A DNA stretch of 64,000 nt from Gnetum montanum. Lineage: Eukaryota > Streptophyta > Gnetopsida > Gnetales > Gnetaceae. Each line of letters starts with the position of its first letter. Within the stretch, counting starts at the first letter, position 1. The stretch lies in contig MNCI01022394.1 of the NCBI GenBank assembly GCA_015680685.1, positions 2,411 through 66,410 of the forward strand, in the 5' to 3' direction. This document shows, piece after piece, positions 10,898 through 22,900 of the stretch. The position numbers and the translations under genes were made by a program. The notes under the pieces are model-generated. The model saw only the letters and a list, made by a program, of their open reading frames with translations. It had not been told where the DNA came from and did not search any database.

Positions 10898-13020
10898 TTG
10901 CACATTGAACAGAAAAGTATATCTCCTTCTTCGTACGAAAGTGCCTCACCACCTAGGTCTGAAACAGGAAACAGTTGGTGGTGTAATACATGTGACATTG
11001 ATATGCTAGTTCCTCAACAAGTTCGAGTGGTATATATTCATCCCGATGAGTATATAAAAGACTTCATCTTTATCCTCCATCAAGATGAACAATTGCATTA
11101 GTGAGAATTATAAATTAACAGTGTTACCTCCCAATTGTTCAATCTTGAGCATGCTTCTTCGTGCTCTCACACAAATTAGCATGCCACACTTACATGCAGA
11201 ATACATTGTGCAAGACCATGACTCGAGAGAATACCATCCCACAGAGGCACAACATCAAAGGGACTTGCAATAGGAGAGACATATAAAATATTTGAAGGGT
11301 AAGTGGTCCCAGGATGCCCCACATGTCTTAAGTGAAAATGAGGGTGGTGAACCTACCTCAGATAGTTGCCCATATAACGATGTTGCTCCCCTTGACTTTG
11401 GCCAAGGTGTTGTGTATCAGAACCTTCATTCCACTATTCATAACCCAAGTTCTGATACCCATGGGTACAAAGGATCCAAAAAAGGGACACGAACTCATGA
11501 TAACGGTGAACATTCTGATCGCAATCACAATCAGAGTCGAGATCGCAGAAGAGAATGTAGTAGGCACCATCATGGTGACGGTTCTTCTTCTTCTTTACGT
11601 TCATAATCTCTTTCACTATATCCTTCAATATTTGGACATGGTGATAAAGAAAAAGACCATGGGGATAAAGGTAGGCAAAGTGGAAGTCATTGATGGAACA
11701 ACCAAGAAAGGGGACGAGGGCACTCTAGAGAGTCACGACATAGAAGAAGGGAGAGTATGGAACAACGTAGGCATTATAGACGCCATGGACAAGATGATCA
11801 CGACGAACCCCTCCTCACTACTTGAAGTATGTTGAACATAACTAAGGTTGTTAGAATTTCAACAAGGCATCAGAAAGATAGTAGGATCAAGAGATTAGAT
11901 ATGACCAACATCCCACAATTTGAAGGGGGATACAACACTGATCCTTAGAATCATTTACAGAAATTCCATGATGCATGAGCCTTACAAAACATAGAGAACA
12001 AATGGAAAAAACGTAAGTTGTTCCATGGACATTAGTTAAAGAAGCAGAAAGCTGGTACTAGTCCTTAGAACTAGAATCTATTCGTAGGTGGACTACTGTG
12101 TTAGAACTATTTAATGATAAGTACCAAACGTACTCCCGAGTGTCTAACTTGTGAAAGAAAATCCAAGGCTGGAAAAAAGGAGGACATGAACTCTTGGAAG
12201 CTACCATGGGTTGATACTATGCACTATTACATTGTTGTCCTAGCCATGGCTATTTGCAAAGGGATCAACTATGTCATCTCATGGATGGGCTTAGGCATGA
12301 AATAAGAAGAACCCTTGGGACTTATGCCCAAGGGAGATTATCTAAGCTTAGGTCCCATTAAATTCAAAGACTATTGGAGAAAATTGCTAAGGAAGAAGGT
12401 GAGCTATGGAAGAGTAAAAGTGTAGAAGAGTATAACTGAGATCCTTCCCTTCAGAAGAGGGGAGTAAAATTTTGTGAGGATGAAGAAGAATCACCACTCG
12501 AAGAGATGGTGAATAGGAAAACTTTGCCTATCCAAAAGATGATATCAGAAGTTTTGGCAAAGGTAGACCAAATGTGGAATTCCATAGACAATAGATTTCA
12601 AACTATTCTTAAAATAGTAGAGGAGTCTAGAGAGTAAGGTAGTGAGAAAAGAAAAAAGAAAGAGGTTGAACATGCACGTAGCAAGGGTAAGGGAAAAGTT
12701 GCTATCATTGAATATAATGATAGTGGATGTGAGATATGTCAATATGACCATCCTAAGGGATGTTGCCTTGTAATCTCACATCTATAGGATTTTGAGGTGT
12801 ATGCACTCAACCCACAATTAAACAAAAGGTAAACACCCCGAAGGTTACCTTATCCTTAAGGTAACCCAAGGTAGTTCCACCAACCCTTAACATATTATCC
12901 CAATGGAACTCCATCACAACCGATTGAGAAATATCAATAGTGGCAGCACCCACAATCATGGGGAATGCCACCACTGAGGCAAAATTATCCTTACTAGCAA
13001 CCTGACCCATATGGATATTA
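10898..13020 (+). pseudogene. gag of copy N
   Basis: The capsid polyprotein is broken over all three frames. The N-terminal piece from the ATG at 10898 contains VPQQVRVVYIHPDEYIKDF, and 11085-11273 and 11292-11606 continue it in shifted frames, ending in a His/Ser-rich linker. The gag core is at about 11880-12130 (RIKRLDMTNIPQFEGGYNTD, then a TAG where copy A has the CAG of DPQHHLQ). The knuckle-like Cys/His motif is at about 12730-12770 (CEICQYDHPKGCC). Copy A retains the same protein in one frame, which is how I followed the pieces. Expected role: particle formation and RNA packaging. Confidence 0.8.
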
Positions 13021-14227
13021 CGTGCAACAGCCAATCTTCCTATGTAACCCTACTAGTTACATCACTCCTCAACCTCACCATCAAGCCTGCGAGTATTATG
13101 GAACTCCCTCTTCTAGAGGTGATATTTTGCAAGCATATCATCCTTCTCATTTTGTCGCATCTCTTCCACCAATAGCTCCACTACCACCTACTCCCATGAT
13201 GCTAGGTGAAATCCCTACCCAGCCACAATAACGTAATGCCACAAGGGTTGTTAACTCTCAACCTACTATTGGTTCCAACAACTACATGAAGAAAAGATCT
13301 TTTTTTAGAACCAACAGTCCAACCAAATCCTTATAATCATAAGCAACTGATTCCTTAGATGTCTTAGTATCAATCAAAAATTTGGAGCCCCCTTTAATCC
13401 AATCATCGCACTCAACGCATATGATCTACTAACACATGCTGTCAGTGATTTGATCAAAGCTGGCCACCTTCCCAGAAAATTCTTTGATTGTGGGAGTCCT
13501 CTAATATACTTACAAATTTTTGGAAATGCACCATGCAAGGCTTTTTTGGATTCAGGTTCTTGTGTTAACTTGATTTCTCAAGAAATGTACAAACCTTGGA
13601 ACCTACCTACATTGAAAAAGAGCAACATCCATCTAGAGTTGGTTGACCATTCCATCACTGTGCCATTGGGATTGGTGAAAGACATTGTTACCATTTTTGT
13701 GGGTGGTCATACCTAGTTGACTTCCTAGTGATTCAGGTAAACAATGATATGGGGGACTTCCCAATCATAATGGGAAGAATATGGCTAAGCACTATCGATG
13801 CATGTTTAGGAATCCGTAATCTTTCCCTAGAAATATCAAAGGAGAATACATTTAGAAAGATCGAGAAGAAGAAAGTTCTGTACATCGCATATAGTAACAC
13901 AGGGTGTAATTGTGTGCAGAGGTCATGGTTTGTGCAAAGTTTAGCATTGCCTACATGCAATCAGTGTGCACAAGTGATTAACATACAACGATGCATGTAT
14001 GTAGTAGCCAAATGATAGGAAGACACCTAGTGGCTGATAGCTGATCAAGAAAGTAGTTCACTCATATGCATGGAACTAATTGAGGGGTTGACTTGTGCTT
14101 ACATCGATAGCATAGACACATTAGAATAAGTCCACTGCTAACTTCCAAGTCTTAACCTTAAAAATATCAATTGGGAGAAGTTGTAAATCCTTGTGAAATT
14201 TAAGTAGGAGCCCCTTGAGCTAAATCC
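13021..14227 (+). pseudogene. Gag-protease linker and retropepsin domain of copy N
   Basis: A Pro-rich linker (about 13022-13231) precedes the aspartic protease. 13450-13716 carries FLDSGSCVNLIS with the catalytic Asp-Ser-Gly intact, then a stop and shift. 13728-14015 continues with IIMGRIWLSTIDACLGIRNL. The function would be cleavage of the gag-pol polyprotein in the particle. The copy A homologue is open over the same span. Confidence 0.85.
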
Positions 14228-15660
14228 ATTGTCCATCGACATGGAATACACATTCCTTAAAAATGAAAAACCAGTAATTATCAACACTAAGCTTGCTCCT
14301 CAACAGAAAGAAGAACTACTAAAGGTAATTAATAAATGGTCAGAAGCCTTCGCTTGGTCATATCCCAAATTAACTGGAATATATCCTAGGATATGCCAAC
14401 ATAGAATTTACACTAATCCCTCCATGAAGCCTCGAAGACAACCGCAAAGGTGATTAAACCCTAAGTTGAAGCAAGTAGTTAAGGAAGAAATAAAACAGCT
14501 TCTCAAGGCTAGGTTAGCCCCTTAGTTATTGTGCCTAGAAAGGGAGGAAAATGGAGGGTGTGCATAGATTTTAGGCTACTAAATATGGAAAAATTCAAAG
14601 ATCACTTTCCATTGCCATTTTTCGACCAAGTCTTAGACACCATCGCAGGGCATCGCTATTATAGTTTTCTGGATGAATATAGCGGATATAACCAAATACA
14701 AATAGCCCTAGAAGAGCAAGCCAAGACTACGTTCACCAGTCCTTGGGGAATGTTCACATAGAAACAAATGTCGTTTGGCTTGTGCAATGCCCCTACAACA
14801 TTCTAACAACTAGTTCTAAGGATATTCCAACAATAGATAGGGAATGGCGTGGAGGTCTTTATGAACAACTTCTCCACTTATGGAGAATACTTTGATCAAG
14901 CCTTGGATCGATTGGAGCAAGTGTTAAAAAGATGTGTAGAAACCAATTTGAGGCTCAATTAGTAAAAAAACCATTTGATGATCCAAAGAGGCATAGTACT
15001 AGGGCACAAAATCTCACACACAGGGATAGAGGTAGACCTCGAGAAAATCAAAATTATCCAAGGAATTACCTATCAATCAGAAACTGTCAAAGACATTTGG
15101 TCATTTCTTGGACATACTAGCTACTATAGGAGATTTATTAAGAACTTTTCAAAGGTTTCCAAATCACTAGTAGAATTAACAAAAAAGGACATACCTTTCG
15201 AGTGGATCAAGAAATGCGAATTAGCTTTCCAAACTCTAAAACAGAAGCTAGTAGAAACACCTATTCTACAAGCTTCTGACTAGCCAAAACTATTCCATAT
15301 CATGACTGATGCATCCAACTATGCTTTGAGAGCTGTAATTACATAGTTAGATGACTAGAAGGATCCTTATTACATCCACTATGCAAGTAGAAGTATTTCT
15401 AGTGCACAACTTAACTACACTACCACAAAGAAAGCATTAATGGCTGTAGTGTTTGCACTAGAAAAGTTTAGACACTATGTATTGGGATATAAAGTATATA
15501 TACATACAGATCATAGTGCAATCTGGTTCCTCATGAATAAGCCAATGGTAAGCCCTTGTGTCATACGATAGTTTGTAATATTACAAGTGTTCGATTTAAT
15601 GATGATCGATCGTAAGGGCATCGGGAATGTAGTTGCTAATCATTTATCTTGGTTGCAATG
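14228..15660 (+). pseudogene. Reverse transcriptase-RNase H of copy N
   Basis: RT motifs in order: VPRKGGKWRVCIDFRLLN, KDHFPLPFFDQVLDTIAGH and YSFLDEYSGYNQIQIALEEQ (about 14530-14720), then MSFGLCNAPTTF. The catalytic box reads FMNNFSTYG (about 14860) where active relatives, including copies D and E, have FMDDF, so both metal-binding aspartates are lost. The connection has VLGHKISHTGIEV and FLGHTSYYRRFIKNFSK. RNase H (about 15300-15650) shows MTDASNYAL, LNYTTTKKALMAVVFALEKF, HTDHSAIWFLMNKP and NVVANHLSWL. Stops are mainly TAG. It would copy element RNA into DNA in the particle. The product is dead here. Confidence 0.88.
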
Positions 15661-17059
15661 GGACAACAAAGAGGATGAGTATCCAATTTCCGATCATTTC
15701 CATGATGAATTCCTCTTTGCTGGTGTAGTGAATAATCAATCACCCAGGGAGAAAAATTGGTACAGTAGCATTCTTATCTATCTCCTCACCCAACAAACAC
15801 CACAAGGGTTAAACCTTAAGAAGAAACAATAGTTTCTGCATCAAGCCAAGTACTTTATAAAGATCAATGGGCAACTTTACAAAGTATGTCCTGATGCCTT
15901 GGTTCGATGATATGTTCTTGATATAGATCAACCGTGAGTTCTCCAAGATGCTCATGAGGGTCCTTGTGGGGGTCATTATGCTGGGAAACGAATGATCATC
16001 AAGATTTTTCTTGCAAGATATTATTAGCCCACATTATTTCAGGATGCCCATCGTTTCGTCTAATCTTGTGAGCAATGGCAATGTGATGGGGGAATGACTG
16101 CGAGAATAGAGGATTTGCAATAATGGATTCAACCATTAGAACCCTTCAACATTTGGGGAATTGATTTTATGGGGTTGATTACACCAATGTCCAATGGAAA
16201 AGCTTATATTGTTGTTATCGTTGATTACCTAACAAAATGGGCTGAAGAAGCTACTGTGAAAGATTGTACATCTTCTATAGCTGCACGATTTGTTCAACAA
16301 CAAATCATAACTAGGTTTGGTGTGCCACATGCACTTATTTCAAATAATGGTACACACTTCATAGGTGAAACTTTTCAAAATTAATGCAATGCTTAGGGGT
16401 TGAGCATAAATTGACTACACCATACCACCCCTAAGCAAACGGTCAAGCAGAAGTCACCAATAGGAAGCTTACAAAGATATTGACAAGAACCATTAGCAAG
16501 TTTAGGCAAGACTAGAGCACTAAATTGAATGATGTTCTTTGGGCATACCGCTCCACATGGAAACTCCCTATAGGCTACTCTCCCTATGAGTTAGTATACG
16601 GTAAATTACCAATGCTTCCCATTCAAACTAAGCTTTGTACACTATCCATGGCATGTGACCTCAACCTTGACCTTGATCTAGCATAGAAACAATGGTTAGT
16701 AATCCTTAACTTGCTAGATGAAAACTAATTATCTGCCTTGTCATCTAACAAATTACACAAGGCCTTTAATAAACAACGTCATGACCTAAGAATTAGGAAA
16801 GTTAAATATTAGCCAGGGGATAAGGTTCTCTACTAGAATCCCACACATGTGCCATGACGTACTAAATTTCAAACACTGTGGAAAGGACCTTATATTATTT
16901 ATGCAATTTTTCCTTCAGGGGCCATGATAATATAAAAACTTGAGAGCCTGAATAAGAAACTTTTGGTCAACGTGCAACAAACCAAACCATTCCAAGAGCT
17001 TAGGATAACCAATACACATGCTACCCCTCTTGGTGGACAACTTTGCTCACTATTTCATA
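15661..17059 (+). pseudogene. Integrase of copy N
   Basis: The N-terminal zinc domain has HEGPCGGHYAGKR (about 15954) and SCEQWQ (about 16065), the latter with one of the CxxC cysteines replaced by Trp. The core starts GIDFMGL (about 16155) and continues VDYLTKWAEEA and RFGVPHALISNNGTHF, where the second catalytic aspartate is Asn. A 1-base shift near 16382 moves the reading to GQAEVTNRKL, containing the expected Glu. The C-terminal part (about 16550-17059) has SPYELVYGKLPMLPIQ and IRKVKY. It ends at the polypurine-like GTCATGGGGGAGA. The native role is inserting the DNA copy. The catalytic changes make it inactive. Confidence 0.87.
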
Positions 17060-17078
17060 TCTCCTCCTTCCAATTCAG

Positions 17079-17094
17079 TCATGGGGGAGATGGA
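17079..17094 (+). promoter_or_regulatory. Internal polypurine-like tract at pol end, copy N
   Basis: GTCATGGGGGAGATGG sits at the pol C-terminus. The same element occurs at this place in copies A, D and E. A further copy, AGTCATGGGGGACC, is at about 18408-18421. Confidence 0.45.
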
Positions 17095-18997
17095 TACCTA
17101 TGCTAGCCATTCTAGGCCCTTAGTTCTTTTTAAATTTTTGTTTTACACATTTTTTTTCACATATTTTTCAAACTCTTCTTATTTTTATTTTACACCATCG
17201 TTCATATTATTCCTATTCATTTAATTGCTTGATATACTTTTATTCATCATCCAATAAGTACTCATGATGGTGGATTGAAGTATATCATATTCATTGCTAA
17301 TGTTTGGTTTTTACCTTTGAATTATGATCTTGATATTAAGGTATGGTTCTTTTGGTAAAATAGGCAATGAGTCCACACTGTCCACTCATCCATACAACTC
17401 TATGGTCTCCTTTGGCTTGGAACTGTACAGTCCCTCCTTTTCTAAGTAAACTTTTAATGAATTGGTGGCTAGGTGCTTTTCAAACCAAGGAAAGACTCAA
17501 AGGATGAAAATGGTGTTACTTCAAGGGGATTCGATGCATTTGTGCTGGCCATTCTCTTGGGTGCTTAGATGATTTTTCTTTGGTTTTCCACCATTCTGAC
17601 ATTGTTCAAAAATTGGGAAGTTGAGTGAATAAAATAAGTCTTTGCATGGTGTGGTTCTCATGTAAAAAAAACAAAAAATCAAGAAAAGGTGTGAGAATTC
17701 AAAGCACACCCCTTAGACATAATAAAGAAATATGGGCTACAAGCACTGGTTATGGAATTGGAAAGACATGTTACCCATGCCTGAAGGTTCCCTCTAACTA
17801 AGGCCCTTTCTTGCTTCCTGCTTCTCCATCTCGCTCTCCTCAGAATGGTGGAGACTCTTTGTGGAAGCATTCTTGTTGCTTCAAGTGGATGAATTGGTCA
17901 AGTGTGTTGATGTGAGGTCACTAAATGTGTTTGGTTTAAGTCTCGATTTGGAATGAGTTCTACTTAGTTATGTTAACCATGAAGTACACAAGGGGCTTTA
18001 CACAACATTGTTCTTGGGATTCCATTCCATTCTCTCCTCTCCATCTTTCTTCCCATTTTCACCTCATTTCCAATTTTATTGTTAGTCTGTTCTAGGTTGA
18101 TGCATTTTTTTTCTTTGGTGAATTCTTGTGGGTAAGTTTTTAACTCTTGCTTCCAATTGACATTCCTAGAGCCTATGGACTCTTTGGTTTGTGGATTTGT
18201 CAAGGCATAAAGGGCATGAGCTTGCTTTGGGGAGGACCCACTGACATTTCTTTTTGGTGAAATTATTAACTTCTTTCCCATAAACATTTTCTACAATTAA
18301 TCATTTCTTATTTCATCCCCATCCATGAAATCCATTTTATTGGCATTTCTGTTGATATTTTTCATCTTTCTTGTTCCATGAAATCCATTTTATAGAGGTT
18401 CGCTCTTAGTCATGGGGGACCTAGCATAAATTTTTCAATTTTTTTTATTTTACTAATTACCTAACCCCTACACCTTGGGTAGTTGCCAATGATAAATCAC
18501 CAAACCAGTTTTTGCCATAACTGCAACTCAGCCAATGCGCTTCATATCAAGGCAAGGTATCAACTGCATTATGGATTATATATCCTTGCTTATTTGTAAC
18601 TATGTTGTATGTGTAGATGGTGATCATACAAAAAATGGACTAGGCTTGGAGGAAGCACTTAGGATGGACCGAAACTGAAGCATTTACTAGAGGAGCAAGT
18701 TTGGTGGCATGGTTATGGATAAACAATGGAAGGTGCAATCTCAGCATTAGTAGTAACACACTCCATCTTCTTTCTCTCTCTCTTTTTCTCTTCTAGCTAC
18801 CAAATAAAAGCTTGGATGTTATTTATGTATGAGTGTTCACTATAATGGTTACGGACAATAATGTTGTAATATGCTTATTGATTCATTCACTGGGCACGTT
18901 GAGTCTATCATCCCATTCCACCATTAGTTGTCAATTAGTCAATAATCCCATACCTTTCCAATATTTTGTAAGGAACTCAAGGATGAGTTTTTATTTA

Positions 18998-19009
18998 TTC
19001 ATGGGGGTA
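18998..19009 (+). promoter_or_regulatory. Polypurine tract, copy N
   Basis: TTCATGGGGGTA lies directly before the 3' LTR (TGATGAG at 19010). Confidence 0.8.
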
Positions 19010-19669
19010 TGATGAGAGTGATTACTCTAGCAGTTACTCTAATTATTAGAGTGGTTATTCTAGTAGTTATTCTAATTATTAGAGTAGTTGCTCCCAAGCT
19101 TATAAATATAGTGCCCAGGTGCGCAATTGAAGAAGAAGTCTTTTAGCAGTCAAGTAGTGAAACTTTTGTAGTCTATTTGAAAGTTAGAGTATTTTTCAAG
19201 TGCTCGCAGTAGGAGGTCTAAGTGTGGACGGATCTTTATTCGAGCATTATGTACCTGAGCATACCTTGTGTATGGCAATAAAGACGAGGTCTTTGATTCA
19301 TCCTTACAGCACTTGAGATTTTTTTCTTACGCATTTATTTTATTTTATTTTCTTATGCATTTATTTTATTTTATGCACTTTACATTTCTGTTATTAGCAC
19401 AATAATTCATTTTCATCAATTAAGAAAATCATTAAATTACACAAGCATGACCACTTCAAGCATGCATGTAATTCTTGGTAACCTAGTAATGATTAGCATT
19501 TGGTAATCNGCAATCATGACATATAGGTAAGCTTGGGAAGATAATGATCAACCAATCCATCCTTGTTCCACAAGGTCGCACAAGCACCTAGTCCTTGGAA
19601 TTCGACTGGATCGTGCATGAAACACTTGTATTTGTATGGTTGAGTGTAGGGGTACCTCGTCACTCATCA
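19010..19669 (+). repeat. 3' LTR of copy N (660 bp as assembled)
   Basis: Same ends as the 5' LTR. It is shorter because of fewer U3 repeats and the loss of about 193 bp exactly at the single N at 19509. It also has one extra CTTATGCATTTATTTTATT-type unit near 19330-19375. Confidence 0.9.
19509..19509. other. Single N hiding a likely assembly gap in the 3' LTR of copy N
   Basis: Sequence left of the N matches 5' LTR up to 10430, and sequence right of it resumes at 10624. About 193 bp present in the 5' LTR is represented by N plus one G. Confidence 0.75.
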
Positions 19670-19674
19670 AGTAC
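19670..19674. repeat. Target-site duplication of copy N, right (AGTAC)
   Basis: Identical to 9864-9868. Confidence 0.9.
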
Positions 19675-21649
19675 CTTTTTTATTAGGTATTTACACTTTA
19701 GGCTAAGTTTGAACCTTGCATATTGATTATTTTATTATTATTTTTATGATTTTTAACTTAGGATATTATCAGAGCTTGTTGAAGGGGTTTAACTCTTATA
19801 ATTTGATGTTTTAATGTTTGTTTCTTTGTTAAATCTTTGTGGAAGTTAGAAATATTTCAAAAAATTTTTTGTTAAAAGCTTAAAGTTTGTGGTCCCCACG
19901 ACAAAGATCTTACCTTTGGTAGCTACAAGATCAAAGAATAGAGTAAATCAAATAAATGGTTAGGAAGGTATGGCTCTTGAAGGGTTTTGGGCTCTAAAAA
20001 ATTCAAAAAATCCCTATTCATTTATGAGAAAAATGTAAGAAATACTAATTGTTGTTGCCTATTTATAGGTGGGTGGACCCCTACATCAATAGGGTTCCAT
20101 ATATGAGGTCATATCTACATATGAGCTTTGTTGATGGGTACCTGTCTATGAAGCTTATGCCTAAAATTTCTCACTTTTGAAAATACAAAAAATAAATAGG
20201 ATTTGAACATGAAATTGACATTTTTGAAGACCTAGAAAAGCCATGAAATGCTAGAAGAGGGCTTGAAAATTCAAAAAAATTGGAGAAATGATTAGAGAAT
20301 GCATTTTATGGAGAAAATGCCTTAAGGAGTATACAGTTCGATGCATCAATGGGGCACACGAAATATTTTATTACAAAAATGTCTAAGGATAAGGAACTTA
20401 ACTAGCCCAATCAAGAGATATGCAAGTGGGTCCTTCGCATACTAGGCACATGTCCTTTTTGCCTTGGCATAACCTGAACTAAGGAGTCTGTGGGTTCCAT
20501 AGTTGAGTAACAGTTATGAAATATTAACAACTAAATCTAGAAGAATCTATCTAAGAATTTCAACACATCAAACTAAGACATCAAACAAAAATATGGAGAT
20601 TGGTAGTGAGGTAAGTTATGGAAAGCATTGATGGATGATAGAGACAATAGAATGAAATTTCCAATTGTGGTCACATGAAGTCCTTGTGGATTCTATGGTT
20701 AAGTGACATGATAAAGTCCATCCTTAGTCCAAATCAAAATAAACCACTTTTAGTGACTTCACATTAATACTAAAACACCAGACCACCCCCTTGAGACATG
20801 AGAATGCTCCCATAGATCAATCACTATTCCTTAATTGAGAAGAAAAGAGAAGTAGGAAGTGAGAAAAAGTTTTAGTTAGAGGGGACCTTAGGAATGGGTT
20901 ACATGCCTTTTTAGTTCCATAACTAATGCTTATAGCCCATTATTTGTCTAAGGGGTGTGTTTTAAATTCCCATCATGTTTTTCTAAATGTTTTTATGGAT
21001 TTTTGGATAGGAACCACATCATGCAAGGAATTATTAACTTCTATTATTGGTTGACACAGAATGGTAAGAAATCCATGAAAACATAGTTGCACTCAAGAAA
21101 GTAGAAAGGTACAAAGAGTATTGAATCCCATTAAAGTCACACCCTTTTCAAACCTTTGAATCTTTCCCAAGTCTGAAAATTACCAACGTTACAAGTTCAT
21201 TAAAGTTTCATTAATGAAAAAGGGACCTCATGCTCCCAAAACCAAGAAGATCATAAAGTTTCTAGATGGGTGGATGACATGGACTCATTGCTTGTTCCAT
21301 GACAAAGGAACTTTTTCTTAGTTATTAGTCATCAAAATTCAAAAATAGAAACTAGATATTAGTAATCAAAGATATTAAATACAAACCACCAATAGCAAAT
21401 AGCTATAGCATCATTGTGTCTAATGGCAACAAAGAATTTTATTTGAAAATAAGAACAAAAATTCATATCAAAATAAATTAAAATATAAAAAAATCATAAA
21501 TATTCAAGAATGTCAAAATGTACTAATGATGTTGTAAAAAAATTGGGAAAATAACAAAGTGTATAACAAAAAGGTATAAATAGAAAGAAAGTATAAAATA
21601 AAAAAGTGTAAAATAAAAAGGTAGAAAAATTGAGGAGCCACTTTAATAA
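19675..21649 (-). other. Post-pol noncoding region of copy D
   Basis: About 2 kb with no credible frame. Much of it is similar to the region after pol in copy E (about 36190-37790) and in part to copy F (32370-32990), for example the segment around 21000-21640. It ends at the T-rich tract next to the pol C-terminus. Across the N insertion it continues into the extra-frame region at 9868. Confidence 0.65.
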
Positions 21650-22900
21650 TTAGCATGGATGACTATTTCCCCCATGATTGAGTTGAAAGGAGGAGATCTG
21701 AAAAATTGAGTAAGGTCGTCCATCTGAGGAGGTGTTGCTTCCACTCACTTGCTTAAACTTATGGAAAGCTTTTACTTGTTGTATGTTGACTAATTGCGTT
21801 TTGTTTGATATTTCAAGTTTGTAGATCAACATGGTGCTAGAAGGAAAGGTTTCATAAATGATATAAGACCCTTCTAATAATGTTTAAAACTTACTCTTTT
21901 AAGGTACATGTGTGTGGGATTCTAGTAAAGGACCTTATCTCTAGGCCGAAATTTAACCTTCTTAATCCTAAGATCATGGCATTTTTTGTTGAATTCCTTA
22001 TGTAATTCATTCAAGGATAGGGCCACCAATCAATTCTCATCTAGTATGTTGAGGTTAATCAATCTCTTTTGTTGTGCTAGGCTTAGGTCAAGATCCAAGT
22101 TAGAGGTTGTTGAAAGTGTACAAAGCTTAGATTGAATAGGAATAGTTCATAATTTTTCATACACTAGCTCATAGGGAGAGTAGCCTATAGGGAGTTTTCA
22201 TGTTGAGAAGTATGCCTAGAGGGAATCATTAATTTTTGTTCTCTAGTCTCTCCTATATTTGCTTAATATTCTTGTTAAAATTTTTGTGATATCCATATTG
22301 GTGACTTCAGCTTGATCATTGGCTTGGGAGGTGATAGGGTGTTGTTAGTTTATATTTGACCCAAAAGTGTTGCATGAGCTTGCAAAAGGTAGCAGCTATA
22401 AAGTGAGTACCATTGTTAGAAATTAGTGCACGTGGCACTCCAAAACTATTTATAATATTCTATTGTACAAATTGAGCAATAGTGGAAGATGTTTAGTTGA
22501 TGATGGCTATTGGTTCTATCCATTTGGTATAATAGTAATAGCAACTATTATGTATGCCTTTCCATTTAATATGGGCATGATTGGACCCATGAAGTCTATG
22601 ACCCAAATGTTGATGGGTTCCAATGGTTGGATCAACTATTGAGACCCCTTTAGTTGAGTGGTCATCCCACCATCTTATTGATAACATTTACAATAGTGGA
22701 TGAATTGGTGAGCATCTTTGTTGGCCAATAATAATGTACCATTAGGATCTTAATGGCTATGCATCTCCTTGCATAGTAATCCCTATAAGGGACCTCATGA
22801 GAGTCTTGGAGAACATGTAGGTGATCTGCATTAGGAACACACCAAAGAACTAGGAAATTGATGCACACCTTGTAAAGTTATTTGTTGATATCTATGAAGC
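21650..22900 (-). pseudogene. Integrase of copy D
   Basis: Minus strand. The zinc domain is at about 22868-22670 (LHVLQDSHEVPYRDYYARR, then a damaged Cys pair). The core begins WVIDFMGPIM (about 22595), continues through a heavily stopped stretch and QAEVTNM (about 22315). The C-terminal part (about 22190-21650) reads SPYELVYEKL, CTLSTTSNLDLDLSLAQ, LRIKKVKFRPRDKVLY and KLEISNKTQLVNIQQVK, ending GGNSHPC. Copy F is closely similar at the C-terminus. Several stops and shifts inactivate it. Confidence 0.85.
21666..21681 (-). promoter_or_regulatory. Internal polypurine-like tract at pol end, copy D
   Basis: The minus strand reads TCAATCATGGGGGAAA, matching the other copies apart from single changes. 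Confidence 0.4.

Larger units (their letters stand above)
17060..19009 (+). other. 3' noncoding region of copy N
   Basis: About 1.9 kb between pol and the 3' LTR. It contains the T-rich post-pol tract (to about 17225), three CATGGGGG polypurine-like words (17080, 18411, 19000), a CT microsatellite at about 18768-18795, and no frame I can relate to the extra ORF of copy D. Confidence 0.6.
9869..19669 (+). mobile_element. Ty3/gypsy retrotransposon copy N, complete structure, nested in copy D
   Basis: Plus strand: 5' LTR 9869-10782, primer site 10784-10801, gag, protease, RT-RNase H, integrase, about 1.9 kb of 3' noncoding sequence, polypurine tract 18998-19009, 3' LTR 19010-19669. It sits between perfect AGTAC duplicates inside the extra-frame region of D. 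The two LTRs differ by about one base in ten by eye, mostly transitions. Many stops and changed catalytic residues make it inactive. Confidence 0.92.

Noticed and set aside
18768-18795. CT-rich run as a polypyrimidine regulatory element
   Set aside because: A simple microsatellite in noncoding sequence with nothing else to support a role.
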